From Pseudolysinimonas sp051954455 (GTDB taxonomy: Bacteria; Actinomycetota; Actinomycetes; Actinomycetales; Microbacteriaceae), in contig NZ_JBQCHS010000024.1 in NCBI RefSeq assembly GCF_051954455.1, positions 62,001-126,000 on the forward strand: 64,000 nt of DNA. The letters are read 5' to 3'. Below are positions 33,869 through 42,181 of the stretch, piece by piece. Within the stretch, counting starts at the first letter, position 1. Every line of letters starts with the position of its first letter. The notes below the pieces were generated by a model that was given only the letters and a program-made list of their open reading frames with translations, did no database searches and was not told the origin of the DNA. The translations under genes were made by a program, and so were the position numbers.

Positions 33869-34273
33869 TCAGCGGAGCGCGCCGGCGAGCGGCGCGGTCG
33901 CGACGAGGACGACGGCGATGAGCACGAGCTGGAGGAGGAGCCGCGGCGTGTAGGCGATGGCCGCTCGCCCGAAGCGGCTCGGGTCGGCGGCGGCGACCGC
34001 GTTCGCCGGGAACACCGCCACGAGGAACACGACGAGCGCGATCCCGGTGACGAACCGCAGGAGCGGCCAGGGGATCAGGAGGCCGGCCGCGGCCGCCAGC
34101 TCGCAGACCCCGGTCGCCGCGACCAGCGCCCCGCGCCACCGCCGGAGGCGCGGGGGGATCATGGCTCGCATCCCGCGCGCGACGGCGGGCACGAAGTGCC
34201 CCACGCCCATGCCGGCGAACGCTACGGCCAGCGCGATCCGGAGCACGAGTTGCACGATCGCGAGTGGGTCCAC
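33869..34273 (-). CDS. DoxX-family membrane protein
   Basis: This 134-residue four-helix protein has the DoxX pattern: AVAFAGMGVGHFVPAV near the N-terminus, GVCELAAAAGLLIPW in the middle and VFLVAVFPANAVAA. DoxX proteins are membrane parts of thiol or quinone redox systems, but the role here is not evident. GTG 34273 was chosen as the only start before the first helix. It is divergent from serA. Confidence 0.75.
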   Translation of the reverse strand: MDPLAIVQLVLRIALAVAFAGMGVGHFVPAVARGMRAMIPPRLRRWRGALVAATGVCELAAAAGLLIPWPLLRFVTGIALVVFLVAVFPANAVAAADPSRFGRAAIAYTPRLLLQLVLIAVVLVATAPLAGALR

Positions 34274-34301
34274 GTGGTCATGGTGCCACTCCGCGCGCCG
34301 G

Positions 34302-34345
34302 TAGGCTGTGGGGCACCCCTTGCTCGCCGACGTAGAGGATCCTCC
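34302..34345 (+). promoter_or_regulatory. serA promoter and leader
   Basis: TAGGCT (34302-34307) is a plausible -10 box giving a leader of about 30 nt. GAGGA lies 6 nt before GTG 34346 and supports that start. Confidence 0.45.
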
Positions 34346-35941
34346 GTGGCCAAGCCGGTCGTGCTGATCGCCGAAGAACTGTCGCCCGCCACCGTCGAGG
34401 CCCTCGGGCCCGACTTCGAGATCCGGTCCGTCGACGGCACGGACCGTCCGGCTCTGCTGGCGGCGCGCGCCGACGCGGACGCGGTGCTCATCCGGTCGGC
34501 GACCAAGATGGACGCGGAAGCCATCGGCGCCGCCGCGCACCTCCGGGTCATCGCCCGCGCGGGCGTCGGTCTCGACAACGTCGACATCAAGGCGGCGACC
34601 ACCGCCGGCGTCATGGTCGTCAACGCGCCGCCCTCGACCAGCGGGAGCGCCGCGGAGCTCACGATCGGCCACATCCTCAGCCTCGCCCGGCACATCCCGG
34701 CCGCCCACGGCAGCCTCGCCGCGGGGGAGTGGAAGCGCTCCAAGTACACCGGCACCGAGCTGTTCGAGAAGACGCTCGGCATCATCGGGCTCGGCCGCAT
34801 CGGCGCGCTCATCACCGCGCGCATGCAGGCGTTCGGGATGGAGGTCGTCGCGTACGACCCGTACGTGACCGCGGCCCGCGCCCAGCAGCTCGGGGTGCGT
34901 CTGGTGAGCCTCGACGAGCTCCTCGCCGAGTCGGACTTCGTCACGATCCACATGCCGAAGACGCCCGAGACGACCGGCATGATCGCGGGACCGCAGCTCG
35001 CGGCCATGAAGAGGACCGCCTACATCGTCAACGTCGCCCGTGGCGGCCTGATCGACGAGGCGGCGCTCGCGCAGGCGCTCCGCGACGGCGAGATCGCCGG
35101 CGCCGGCATCGACGTCTTCACGAGCGAGCCGCCCACCGACGACGTGCTGACCTCGGCCCCGAACATCGTCGTCACCCCGCACCTCGGCGCGTCGACCGAC
35201 GAGGCGCAGGAGAAGGCCGGCGTCTCGGTGGCGCGGAGCGTGCGCCTCGCCCTCGGCGGCGAGCTGGTGCCGGATGCGGTCAACGTCGCCGGCGGCGCGA
35301 TCGACCCGTTCGTGCGCCCCGGCATCGCCCTCGTCGAGAAGCTCGGCCAGATCCTTGCGGCGGTCGCCGGCCACGGCCCGCTCACCGATCTCGAGGTCGA
35401 CGTGCGCGGGGAGCTCGCGGCCTACGACGTCAGCGTGTACCGCCTCGCCGCGCTCAAGGGCTACTTCACCAATCTCGTCACCGAGAGCGTGTCGTACGTC
35501 AACGCGCCGGTGCTCGCCGAGCAGCGCGGGATCGCCTCCACGCTGACGACGGCCGAGGAGAGCAAGGACTACCGCAACACGACGACGCTGCGCGGCGTCC
35601 TCGCCGACGGGACCTCGGTCGAGGTCGCGGGCACGCTGTCCGGCACGAAGATGGTCGAGAAGCTCATCGGCCTGAACGGCTACGACATCGAGGTGCCGCT
35701 GGCGGAGCACCACATCGCCATGTTCTACGCCGACCGACCCGGCATCGTCGCGGTCTACGGCAAGGAGTTCGGCGAGGCCGGCATCAACATCGCGGGCATG
35801 CAGATCGCCCGCCGCAGCGCCGGTGGCCAGGCCCTCTCGATCGTGACGGTCGACTCGCCGGTGCCGGACGAGGTGCTCGAGCGGGTGCGCACGGCGATCG
35901 ACGCGGACGAGCTCCGCGAGATCGACATCGTCGAGGCCTGA
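34346..35941 (+). CDS. serA: D-3-phosphoglycerate dehydrogenase
   Basis: SerA oxidises 3-phosphoglycerate to phosphohydroxypyruvate with NAD, the first step of serine synthesis. At 531 residues it is the long actinobacterial form: substrate and Rossmann domains (GIIGLGRIG near residues 147-155, NVARGGLIDE, PHLGAST), an intervening ASB domain, and a C-terminal ACT domain for serine inhibition (about 455-531). serA-leuB-ilvE order follows. GAGGA precedes the GTG. Confidence 0.95.
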   Translation: MAKPVVLIAEELSPATVEALGPDFEIRSVDGTDRPALLAARADADAVLIRSATKMDAEAIGAAAHLRVIARAGVGLDNVDIKAATTAGVMVVNAPPSTSGSAAELTIGHILSLARHIPAAHGSLAAGEWKRSKYTGTELFEKTLGIIGLGRIGALITARMQAFGMEVVAYDPYVTAARAQQLGVRLVSLDELLAESDFVTIHMPKTPETTGMIAGPQLAAMKRTAYIVNVARGGLIDEAALAQALRDGEIAGAGIDVFTSEPPTDDVLTSAPNIVVTPHLGASTDEAQEKAGVSVARSVRLALGGELVPDAVNVAGGAIDPFVRPGIALVEKLGQILAAVAGHGPLTDLEVDVRGELAAYDVSVYRLAALKGYFTNLVTESVSYVNAPVLAEQRGIASTLTTAEESKDYRNTTTLRGVLADGTSVEVAGTLSGTKMVEKLIGLNGYDIEVPLAEHHIAMFYADRPGIVAVYGKEFGEAGINIAGMQIARRSAGGQALSIVTVDSPVPDEVLERVRTAIDADELREIDIVEA

Positions 35942-35945
35942 CGCC

Positions 35946-36012
35946 GTCCGCCCGGGGCGGACATGCGAACGCGCCGCCCGCCGGCTCGACACCGGGCGGA
36001 CGACGCGTTCGC
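35946..36012. terminator. bidirectional terminator between serA and a DUF6458-like gene
   Basis: Two hairpins lie between convergent stops: GTCCGCC-CGG-GGCGGAC (35946-35962), then a larger one with 9-bp outer arms GCGAACGCG (35965-35973) and CGCGTTCGC (36004-36012) plus an inner CCGCCCG/CGGGCGG stem. Confidence 0.75.
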
Positions 36013-36023
36013 GCGTGCAGGCC

Positions 36024-36275
36024 TTACGGCATCGGGTCGACGTTCGTGGTGCTGCTGCGCACGCTGTTGCCCGTGGCGGGGTCGACCGCGGTGCGCTCGA
36101 CCGTCGTGGCGCCGCGGCGGCGCATCATCGCGACGAGGCCGACGATGAACAGGACGGCGCCGGCGATCATGAGGATGATGCCGATGATCCACATGCTCAC
36201 CCCCGGCACCGCGAACGAGACGCCGAACGCGAGAATCGCTCCGACGACGAACAGCAGGACTCCTCCGACGACCAT
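36024..36275 (-). CDS. DUF6458-like small membrane protein
   Basis: This 83-residue protein has two membrane helices (residues about 3-22 and 28-48) and a polar C-terminal tail with RRRGATTVERTAVD. It resembles small actinobacterial membrane proteins of the DUF6458 type; function unknown. GGAG lies 7 nt before the ATG at 36275. Confidence 0.7.
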   Translation of the reverse strand: MVVGGVLLFVVGAILAFGVSFAVPGVSMWIIGIILMIAGAVLFIVGLVAMMRRRGATTVERTAVDPATGNSVRSSTTNVDPMP

Positions 36276-36384
36276 GGTCAGCTCCTTCTTCCTGTCCGGA
36301 TCCCGGACGTGGTTGCGGATGGGAAGGAAGCTATGGCCGCTGGATGAGAACGGCCTCATCTCCGGGGCGGGCGGCCCGCGGGGA

Positions 36385-36480
36385 TAGGCTGGGACGATCG
36401 GACGACGCCCGGAATCACGGGCCTGTCGCCCTGTCTGGACGTCACCTGGGCGTTCGGTCGACCGCAACGGAACGGAGCCC
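36385..36480 (+). promoter_or_regulatory. leuB promoter and leader
   Basis: TAGGCT (36385-36390) would start a leader of about 85 nt before leuB. I saw no leucine-rich leader peptide or clear attenuator in it. Confidence 0.4.
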
Positions 36481-37530
36481 GTGGACGTGACCCGCCGCAT
36501 CGATCTGGCCGTCATCCCGGGGGACGGGATCGGGCGTGAGGTCGTGCCGGAGGCGGTCGCGACGCTGCGCGCGGCCGTCGGCGACGACGTCGACATCGAC
36601 ACGACGGAGTACCCCTTCGGCGCGGGGCACTTCCTCGAGACCGGCGAGATCCTCTCGGACGACGACCTCGCGACGCTGGCCCGGCACGAGGCGATCCTGC
36701 TCGGCGCGGTCGGCGGCGACCCGCGCGACGCGAGGCTCGCGGGCGGCATCATCGAGCGCGGCCTGCTGCTCAAGCTCCGGTTCGCGTTCGACCACTACGT
36801 GAATCTGCGCCCGACGCGCATCTTCCCGGGCGTGGCCTCCCCGCTCGCCCGGCACGGCGACGTCGACTTCGTCGTCGTGCGCGAGGGCACCGAGGGGCCG
36901 TACGTCGGCAACGGCGGGCGCTTCCGCACCGACACCCCCGCCGAGGTCGCCACCGAGGTGAGCATCAACACGGCGTACGGCGTGGAGCGCGTGGTGCGCT
37001 ACGCCTTCGAGCTCGCCTCGCGCCGCCGCAAGCGCCTCACCCTCGTCCACAAGACCAACGTGCTGACCAACGCCGGCCAGCTCTGGAGCCGGCTCGTGCG
37101 CGCCGAGGCGGAGCGGCATCCCGAGGTCGAATGGGACTACCTGCACGTGGACGCGGCGACGATCTTCCTCGTCACCGACCCGGCGAGGTTCGACGTGATC
37201 GTCACCGACAATCTCTTCGGCGACATCCTCACCGACTTGGCCGGCGCCATCAGCGGCGGCATCGGGCTGGCGGCGTCGGGCAACATCAACCCCGACGGCG
37301 CGTTCCCTTCGATGTTCGAGCCCGTGCACGGATCGGCCCCCGACATCGCGGGGCAGCAGAAGGCCGACCCCACGGCCGCGATCCTGTCGACCGCCCTGCT
37401 CCTCGACCACCTCGGGATGCCGGAGCCGGCCCGCCGGATCGAGGGCGCCGTCACGGCGGACCTCGCGAACCGCTCCGCCCCCCGCTCGACGAGCGCGATC
37501 GGCGACGCGATCCGCTCCCGACTCTCCTGA
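36481..37530 (+). CDS. leuB: 3-isopropylmalate dehydrogenase
   Basis: LeuB oxidises and decarboxylates 3-isopropylmalate in leucine synthesis. The 349 residues show IPGDGIGREV, a REGTEGPY loop, HKTNVL, DNLFGDILTDL and EPVHGSAPDIAG. GGAG lies 4 nt before GTG 36481; GTG 36487 two codons later is also possible. ilvE begins 11 bp after the stop, so they form an operon. Confidence 0.95.
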   Translation: MDVTRRIDLAVIPGDGIGREVVPEAVATLRAAVGDDVDIDTTEYPFGAGHFLETGEILSDDDLATLARHEAILLGAVGGDPRDARLAGGIIERGLLLKLRFAFDHYVNLRPTRIFPGVASPLARHGDVDFVVVREGTEGPYVGNGGRFRTDTPAEVATEVSINTAYGVERVVRYAFELASRRRKRLTLVHKTNVLTNAGQLWSRLVRAEAERHPEVEWDYLHVDAATIFLVTDPARFDVIVTDNLFGDILTDLAGAISGGIGLAASGNINPDGAFPSMFEPVHGSAPDIAGQQKADPTAAILSTALLLDHLGMPEPARRIEGAVTADLANRSAPRSTSAIGDAIRSRLS

Positions 37531-37541
37531 AAGGCGCACCC

Positions 37542-38657
37542 ATGGCGATCAACCTCCTCCCGATGGCGAACCAGGACCTGCTGTGGCAGGTCATCCCGAG
37601 CGAGGCCGCGAAGTCGGCCGAGGAGCGCGCGGAGATCCTGAAGGCGCCCGGATTCGGCAAGCACTTCACCGACCACATGGTCGACCTGTGCTGGTCGGAG
37701 CGCGGCGGCTGGCACCGCCCCCGGGTCATGCCGTACGGGCCGATCTCGATCGAGCCGGCCGCGGCGGTGCTGCACTACGCGCAGGAGGTGTTCGAGGGCC
37801 TGAAGGCCTACCGCCACGCGGACGGATCGATCTGGACCTTCCGCCCCGAGCAGAACGCCGCCCGCATGCAGCGCTCGGCCCGCCGTCTCGCGATGCCGGA
37901 GCTGCCGACCGAGTACTTCATCGACTCCCTCAAGCGGCTCATCGCCGTCGACGGCGCTTGGGTTCCGTCGGAGCCGGAGACTTCGCTCTACCTGCGCCCC
38001 TTCATGTGGGCGAAGGAGGCGTTCCTCGGCGTGCGCGCGGCGAAGAAGATCAACTACAACCTCATCGCGTCGCCGGCGGGTGCGTATTTCACGTCGGGCC
38101 CCGAGCCGCTGTCGATCTGGCTCTCCACCACCTGGACCCGCGCGGGTCACGGCGGCCTCGGAGCGGCGAAGACGGGCGGCAACTACGCCGCGTCGCTGCT
38201 GCCGCAGGAGGAGGCGTACGAGAACGGGTGCCAGCAGGTGCTGTTCCTCGACGCGCAGGAGGGCAAGTACCTCGAGGAGCTCGGCGGCATGAACGTCGTG
38301 CTCGTCACGAAGGACAAAAAGCTCATCACGCCGGACTCCGACTCCATCCTCGAGGGGATCACCCTCGACACGATCCTGCGGCTAGCCGCCGATCGCGGCT
38401 ACGCGATCGAGCAGCGCAAGGTCTCGATCGACGAGTGGCGCACGGGCGTGGAGTCGGGCGAGATCGTCGAGGCGTTCGCGTGCGGCACCGCGGCGGTGAT
38501 CACGCCCATCGGCGAGATCAAGAGCCCCGACTTCGGCATCTGGATGAAGGAGCCCGAGGGCGAGCGCGTCTCGATGCAGCTCCGCGCGGAGCTCCTCGAC
38601 ATCCAGTACGGCCGCGCCGAGGACCGCCACGGCTGGCTGGTGCGCCTCGACGCGTAA
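37542..38657 (+). CDS. ilvE: branched-chain amino acid aminotransferase
   Basis: IlvE transfers amino groups between glutamate and branched-chain 2-oxoacids. This 371-residue fold-IV PLP enzyme has the lysine K210 in GAAKTGGNYAAS, the EVFEGLKAYR segment and FACGTAAVITPIGEI. The size matches the long type II actinobacterial form. It is the last gene of the leuB operon; a short stem (ACCGCTC/GAGCGGT, 38657-38680) follows. Confidence 0.95.
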   Translation: MAINLLPMANQDLLWQVIPSEAAKSAEERAEILKAPGFGKHFTDHMVDLCWSERGGWHRPRVMPYGPISIEPAAAVLHYAQEVFEGLKAYRHADGSIWTFRPEQNAARMQRSARRLAMPELPTEYFIDSLKRLIAVDGAWVPSEPETSLYLRPFMWAKEAFLGVRAAKKINYNLIASPAGAYFTSGPEPLSIWLSTTWTRAGHGGLGAAKTGGNYAASLLPQEEAYENGCQQVLFLDAQEGKYLEELGGMNVVLVTKDKKLITPDSDSILEGITLDTILRLAADRGYAIEQRKVSIDEWRTGVESGEIVEAFACGTAAVITPIGEIKSPDFGIWMKEPEGERVSMQLRAELLDIQYGRAEDRHGWLVRLDA

Positions 38658-38674
38658 CCGCTCCGCTCCTTGCG

Positions 38675-38728
38675 AGCGGTCACCCTGGCACGGTCCTCCC
38701 CAGCTCGCACCGTTCCGGGTTGACCGCT
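38675..38728. repeat. left hairpin flanking the DUF559 gene
   Basis: An imperfect 20-bp inverted repeat (arms 38675-38694 and 38709-38728, three mismatches) begins AGCGGTCACCCTGGCACGGT. The same unit, slightly changed, forms the hairpin at 39650-39709 on the other side of the DUF559 gene. Confidence 0.7.
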
Positions 38729-38764
38729 GATCGGGTGACCCGGCGCACGGCGACGGCGACGCCA

Positions 38765-38780
38765 CGTCGATAGTCGACGG
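38765..38780 (+). promoter_or_regulatory. palindrome over the promoter of the DUF559 gene
   Basis: CGTCGA-TAG-TCGACG (38765-38779) ends 1 bp before the ATG and overlaps a GATAGT box (38769-38774) placed for a leaderless start. It is a candidate autoregulatory operator. Confidence 0.45.
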
Positions 38781-39674
38781 ATGACCGGCCGCGTCGAACT
38801 CCCCGGGGAGCTCCCGGAGGCGTTCACCGTGCCGGAGGCGCGGGCGGCAGGCGTGTCGCGCGGGCGGCTCCGGGCGGGAGACCTCCGTCGGCCGTTCCGC
38901 GGCGGTCGGTCCCTCGTCGATGACCGCCTCACGGCGCTCCTGCCGCTGATGCGCGACGATCATGCCTTCGCCGGTCCGACGGCGGCGCGGCTCCACCGAC
39001 TCCCCATCCCGAGGCGATGGGAACGGGATGATCGGGTGCACGTCGTGGCACTGACCGATCGGAGGATGCGGCGCCCCGGTGTGGTCGGAACGCGATCGGT
39101 CGTGGTCGGCGTCACCCGGGTGCGGGGGCTCCCGGTGCTCGATCCGGTGAGCACCTGGGTCTCGCTGAGCACGATGCTCGAAACCGACGAGCTCGTGGCG
39201 GTCGCCGACCGCATCGTGACGGGGGACCGCGACTCCGTCGCGACGGCGACCCTCGACGACCTGCGATCCGCTGTCGATCGCGTTGGTCGTCGTCGTGGCG
39301 TCGTCGGGCTCCACACCGCGTTGCCGTGGGTCCGCGTCGGAGCGTGGTCGCCGGCCGAGACGGCACTCCGGCTGCTGATCGTGCGTGCCGGACTCCCGGA
39401 GCCGGAACTGAACGCCGTCGTGCCGCTCGCCGACGGTGGAGTCGTCCGCCCGGATCTGTCCTGGGCGAGTCGGCGTGTCGCCGTCGAGTACGACGGCTCG
39501 GCCTTCCACGGGCGCGACCGATGGGATCGCGACGCCGCCCGGCATGAGCGGCTGGTCGACGCCGGGTGGCTCGTGGTCCGGGTCCGAGCCGACGACCTGT
39601 ACCGGCATCCGGACCGTCTCGTGGCCCGCCTCCACGTCCGCCTCGCCAGTCGAGCGGTCACTCCGGCACGGTGA
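38781..39674 (+). CDS. AbiEi-like N-terminal domain with DUF559 (Vsr-like) nuclease domain
   Basis: The 297-residue product has an N-terminal winged-helix-like part (FTVPEARAAGVSRGRLRAG, then FRGGRSLVDD) as in AbiEi-type proteins. The C-terminal DUF559 part (residues about 195-290) has VRPDLSW, VAVEYDGSAFHGRDRWDRDA and GWLVVRVRADDLYRHP, a PD-(D/E)xK/Vsr-like nuclease pattern. The middle shows VRGLPVLDPVSTWVSLS. Such solitary proteins are common in actinobacteria with no known role; a nuclease linked to mobility or defence is possible. It lies between two related hairpins. No AbiEii toxin gene is adjacent. Confidence 0.72.
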   Translation: MTGRVELPGELPEAFTVPEARAAGVSRGRLRAGDLRRPFRGGRSLVDDRLTALLPLMRDDHAFAGPTAARLHRLPIPRRWERDDRVHVVALTDRRMRRPGVVGTRSVVVGVTRVRGLPVLDPVSTWVSLSTMLETDELVAVADRIVTGDRDSVATATLDDLRSAVDRVGRRRGVVGLHTALPWVRVGAWSPAETALRLLIVRAGLPEPELNAVVPLADGGVVRPDLSWASRRVAVEYDGSAFHGRDRWDRDAARHERLVDAGWLVVRVRADDLYRHPDRLVARLHVRLASRAVTPAR

Positions 39675-39709
39675 CGAGGCCGCCGGACCGTGCGGGAGTG
39701 ACCGCTCGA
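39650..39709. repeat. right hairpin flanking the DUF559 gene
   Basis: A 23-bp inverted repeat with one mismatch (arms 39650-39672 and 39687-39709) overlaps the last codons and the stop of the DUF559 gene. It shares AGCGGTCAC and GGCACGGT with the left hairpin and could also terminate transcription. Confidence 0.8.
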
Positions 39710-39732
39710 GTGAGGAGGGGAGAGGAACCGGG

Positions 39733-40344
39733 TCAGGGCGCGATGCGGCGCGCGAAGGACGCGATCGCGGCGGCGGCCGCGTCGAGGTTCTCGGCGAGGG
39801 TGCGGCCCGAGGCCGCGCGGGGGCGGAGGCCGTGGTCGCCGTCGGGCGCCCACGAGATCGTGATCGCGGGGGAGAGCGCGTAGCCCGCGACCTCGGCGGA
39901 GGTGCCCATCGGATCCCGCTCGCCCTGGCAGATGAGCGCGGGCGTCGCGAGCGTCTCGAGGTGCGCCGTGCGGGGCTGCTCGAGCCGGCCAGGCGGGTGG
40001 AACGGGTAGCCGAGGCAGACGAGCCCCCGCACCCCGAGGGAGTCGGCGACCATCGACGCGACCCGCCCGCCGTACGACTTGCCGCCGACGAGCGGCGGCC
40101 GACCGGCCTCCTCCCACGCGGCGCGGTACTCGTCGAGCACCCGGTCGGCCCGCGGCACGGGCGGGCGCCGACCGTCACGCCGGGCGGCCATGTACGCGAA
40201 CTCGAACCGCAGGACCCGCACCCCCGCGCCGGCGAGCCGGGCGGTCGTGTCATCCATCCAGCCGGAGTCCATCGGGGCTCCCGCGCCGTGCGCGAGCAGC
40301 AGGGTCGGGCCGTCGTCGGGGCCGTCGACGAGGAAGCGAGTCAT
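39733..40344 (-). CDS. alpha/beta hydrolase (KANSL3/TEX30-like)
   Basis: This 203-residue alpha/beta hydrolase has LLLAHGAGAPMDS near the N-terminus, nucleophile S90 in GGKSYGGR, LGYPFHPPGR and a late acid/base pair in CQGERDP and DGDHGL. The short form lacks a lid. The substrate is unknown. It is divergent from the FAH-family gene, 23 bp apart. Confidence 0.75.
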   Translation of the reverse strand: MTRFLVDGPDDGPTLLLAHGAGAPMDSGWMDDTTARLAGAGVRVLRFEFAYMAARRDGRRPPVPRADRVLDEYRAAWEEAGRPPLVGGKSYGGRVASMVADSLGVRGLVCLGYPFHPPGRLEQPRTAHLETLATPALICQGERDPMGTSAEVAGYALSPAITISWAPDGDHGLRPRAASGRTLAENLDAAAAAIASFARRIAP

Positions 40345-40355
40345 GCCCTCAACGG

Positions 40356-40367
40356 TAGGCTCGACGG
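40356..40367 (+). promoter_or_regulatory. leaderless promoter for the FAH-family gene
   Basis: TAGGCT (40356-40361) lies 6 nt before GTG 40368, with no Shine-Dalgarno sequence. Confidence 0.5.
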
Positions 40368-41144
40368 GTGAAGGTCGCGCGTTTCGCCGTCGACGGCGAG
40401 GACCCCCGGTACGGCATCGTGGACGACGACGAGCTCGTCGTCCTGCAGAGCGACCCGATCTTCGCCGGCTTCGCGACGACGGGGGAGCGCGTGCCGCTCG
40501 CCGACGCCCGCCTCCTCGCCCCGGTCATCCCGCGATCCAAGGTCGTGTGCGTCGGCCTGAACTACGCCGAGCACCGCGCCGACATGGCCGGCGTCGACGC
40601 CCCCGAGAACCCGCTGATCTTCCTGAAGCCCAACACCGCGGTCGTCGGGCCGGGGGACGTCATCCGGATCCCGCCGGTCGAGGGCCGCATCACGCACGAG
40701 GGCGAGCTGGTGGTCGTCATCGGCCGGATCGCCAAGCAGGTGAAGGCCGAGAACTGGGCCGACTACGTCTTCGGCTACACGATCGGCAACGACGTGAGCG
40801 CCCGCGACCAGATGTTCGCCGACGGCCAGTGGGCGCGCGCGAAGGGCTACGACACCTTCGCCCCGATCGGCCCGTGGATCGAGACCGAGCTCGACCCCGA
40901 CGACCTCGAGATCCAGACCTACGTCGACGGCGAACCGCGCCGGCACGGCAACACGAAGGATCTCATCCACAAGATCCCGGAGCTGATCGCGTACATCTCC
41001 GACGTGTGGACCCTGCTGCCGGGCGACATCATCATGACCGGCACCCCGTCCGGGCTCGGCGGCTTCGTCGACGGACAGACCGTCGACATCGACATCGCGG
41101 GCATCGGACGGCTCAGCAACCCCGCCCGCAACCGCGACGCCTGA
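40368..41144 (+). CDS. fumarylacetoacetate hydrolase family protein
   Basis: This 258-residue FAH-fold enzyme has VCVGLNYAEHRADM, the metal-binding ITHEGELVVVIG and VSARDQM, KGYDTFAPIGPW and GDIIMTGTPSG. Such proteins hydrolyse acylpyruvates or decarboxylate oxaloacetate. The gene often lies beside gltX in related bacteria (recalled, not tested). Confidence 0.88.
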   Translation: MKVARFAVDGEDPRYGIVDDDELVVLQSDPIFAGFATTGERVPLADARLLAPVIPRSKVVCVGLNYAEHRADMAGVDAPENPLIFLKPNTAVVGPGDVIRIPPVEGRITHEGELVVVIGRIAKQVKAENWADYVFGYTIGNDVSARDQMFADGQWARAKGYDTFAPIGPWIETELDPDDLEIQTYVDGEPRRHGNTKDLIHKIPELIAYISDVWTLLPGDIIMTGTPSGLGGFVDGQTVDIDIAGIGRLSNPARNRDA

Positions 41145-41151
41145 GCGCGGC

Positions 41152-42171
41152 GTGAGCACCCGTCTGGCCTGGGGGCCCGGAGTCCTGCTCGCGGCCGTCG
41201 GCGCCGCCCTCGGCTGGGTCGTGCACGCGGTCGCGCCCGTGGTCCCGTGGCTCACCGCGTCGCTCGTCCTCGGCGTCGTCGTCGGATGCATCCCGCCGCT
41301 CCGCCGGCTGCTGGACGGGGTGTTCCGGCCCGGTCTCGCGGTCGCCTCGCGCCGGCTGCTGCGGATCGGCATCGTGGTGCTCGGCCTGCAGCTGAGCCTT
41401 CTCGACATCGCCCGCCTCGGCTGGATCGCGGTGATCGTCATCGTCGTGCTCGTCGCGGTCGGATTCGGCGTGGTCTACCTGCTCGGGCGCGCCTTCCGGC
41501 TGCCCGGCGACGAACCGGTGCTGCTCGCCGCCGGATTCTCGATCTGCGGCGTCTCGGCCGTCGGCGCGATGAGCGCGGCCCGCCGCTCGGACCCGGAGGA
41601 CGGCGGCGCGCCCGTCGCGATGGTGACGCTCTTCGGCACGGCGGCGATCGCCGTGCTGCCGGCGCTCGCCGTGCCGCTCGGCCTCGGGCAGGGGCGCATC
41701 TACGGGGACTGGGTGGGGGCGAGCATCCACGACGTCGGCCAGGTGGTGGCGACCGCCGGCTCGGCCGGGGCCGCCGCGCTCGCCGCGGCCGTCGTGGTCA
41801 AGCTCACCCGCGTGCTCATGCTCGCGCCGATGGTCGCGATCGCCTCCGTCGCGACCCGTCGCCGGATGCGTGCCGCGGGGGAGGACGTGCGCGGCCCCCT
41901 GCCGCCCGTCGTGCCGCTGTTCATCATCGGGTTCGTCGTCGCGGTCCTGATCCGCACGTTCGCCGGCGGCGCACTCCCGCCGGTGGTGTGGGACATCGCC
42001 GGCACTGTGCAGTCGGCCCTCCTCGCGACGGCGCTGTTCGGGATCGGCGCCTCCCTCCGCCTGGAGCGCCTGATCCGCAGCGGCTGGCGCGCCCTCGTGA
42101 CCGGCGCGATCGGCTGGATCGTGATCCTCGGCCTCGCGCTGCTCGTGCCGCTCGCCGTCTCGCTGGCGTAG
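41152..42171 (+). CDS. YeiH-family putative sulfate exporter
   Basis: This 339-residue membrane protein has about ten helices and YeiH motifs: LLDGVFRPGLAVASRRLLRIGIVVLGLQLSL (written from residues about 56-86 as FRPGLA and LRIGIVVLGLQLSL), AAGFSICGVSA and GASIHDVGQVVAT. Family members are annotated as sulfate or unknown-anion exporters. GTG 41152 follows the FAH stop by 7 bp, suggesting co-transcription. Confidence 0.82.
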   Translation: MSTRLAWGPGVLLAAVGAALGWVVHAVAPVVPWLTASLVLGVVVGCIPPLRRLLDGVFRPGLAVASRRLLRIGIVVLGLQLSLLDIARLGWIAVIVIVVLVAVGFGVVYLLGRAFRLPGDEPVLLAAGFSICGVSAVGAMSAARRSDPEDGGAPVAMVTLFGTAAIAVLPALAVPLGLGQGRIYGDWVGASIHDVGQVVATAGSAGAAALAAAVVVKLTRVLMLAPMVAIASVATRRRMRAAGEDVRGPLPPVVPLFIIGFVVAVLIRTFAGGALPPVVWDIAGTVQSALLATALFGIGASLRLERLIRSGWRALVTGAIGWIVILGLALLVPLAVSLA

Positions 42172-42181
42172 GACGGCCGCC

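Noticed and set aside
36276..36480. Leucine attenuator before leuB
   Set aside because: No run of Leu codons in a short frame and no pair of competing stems was found.
38781..39674. Complete AbiE toxin-antitoxin pair
   Set aside because: Only the AbiEi-like N-terminal part is present, fused to DUF559; no AbiEii nucleotidyltransferase gene is next to it.
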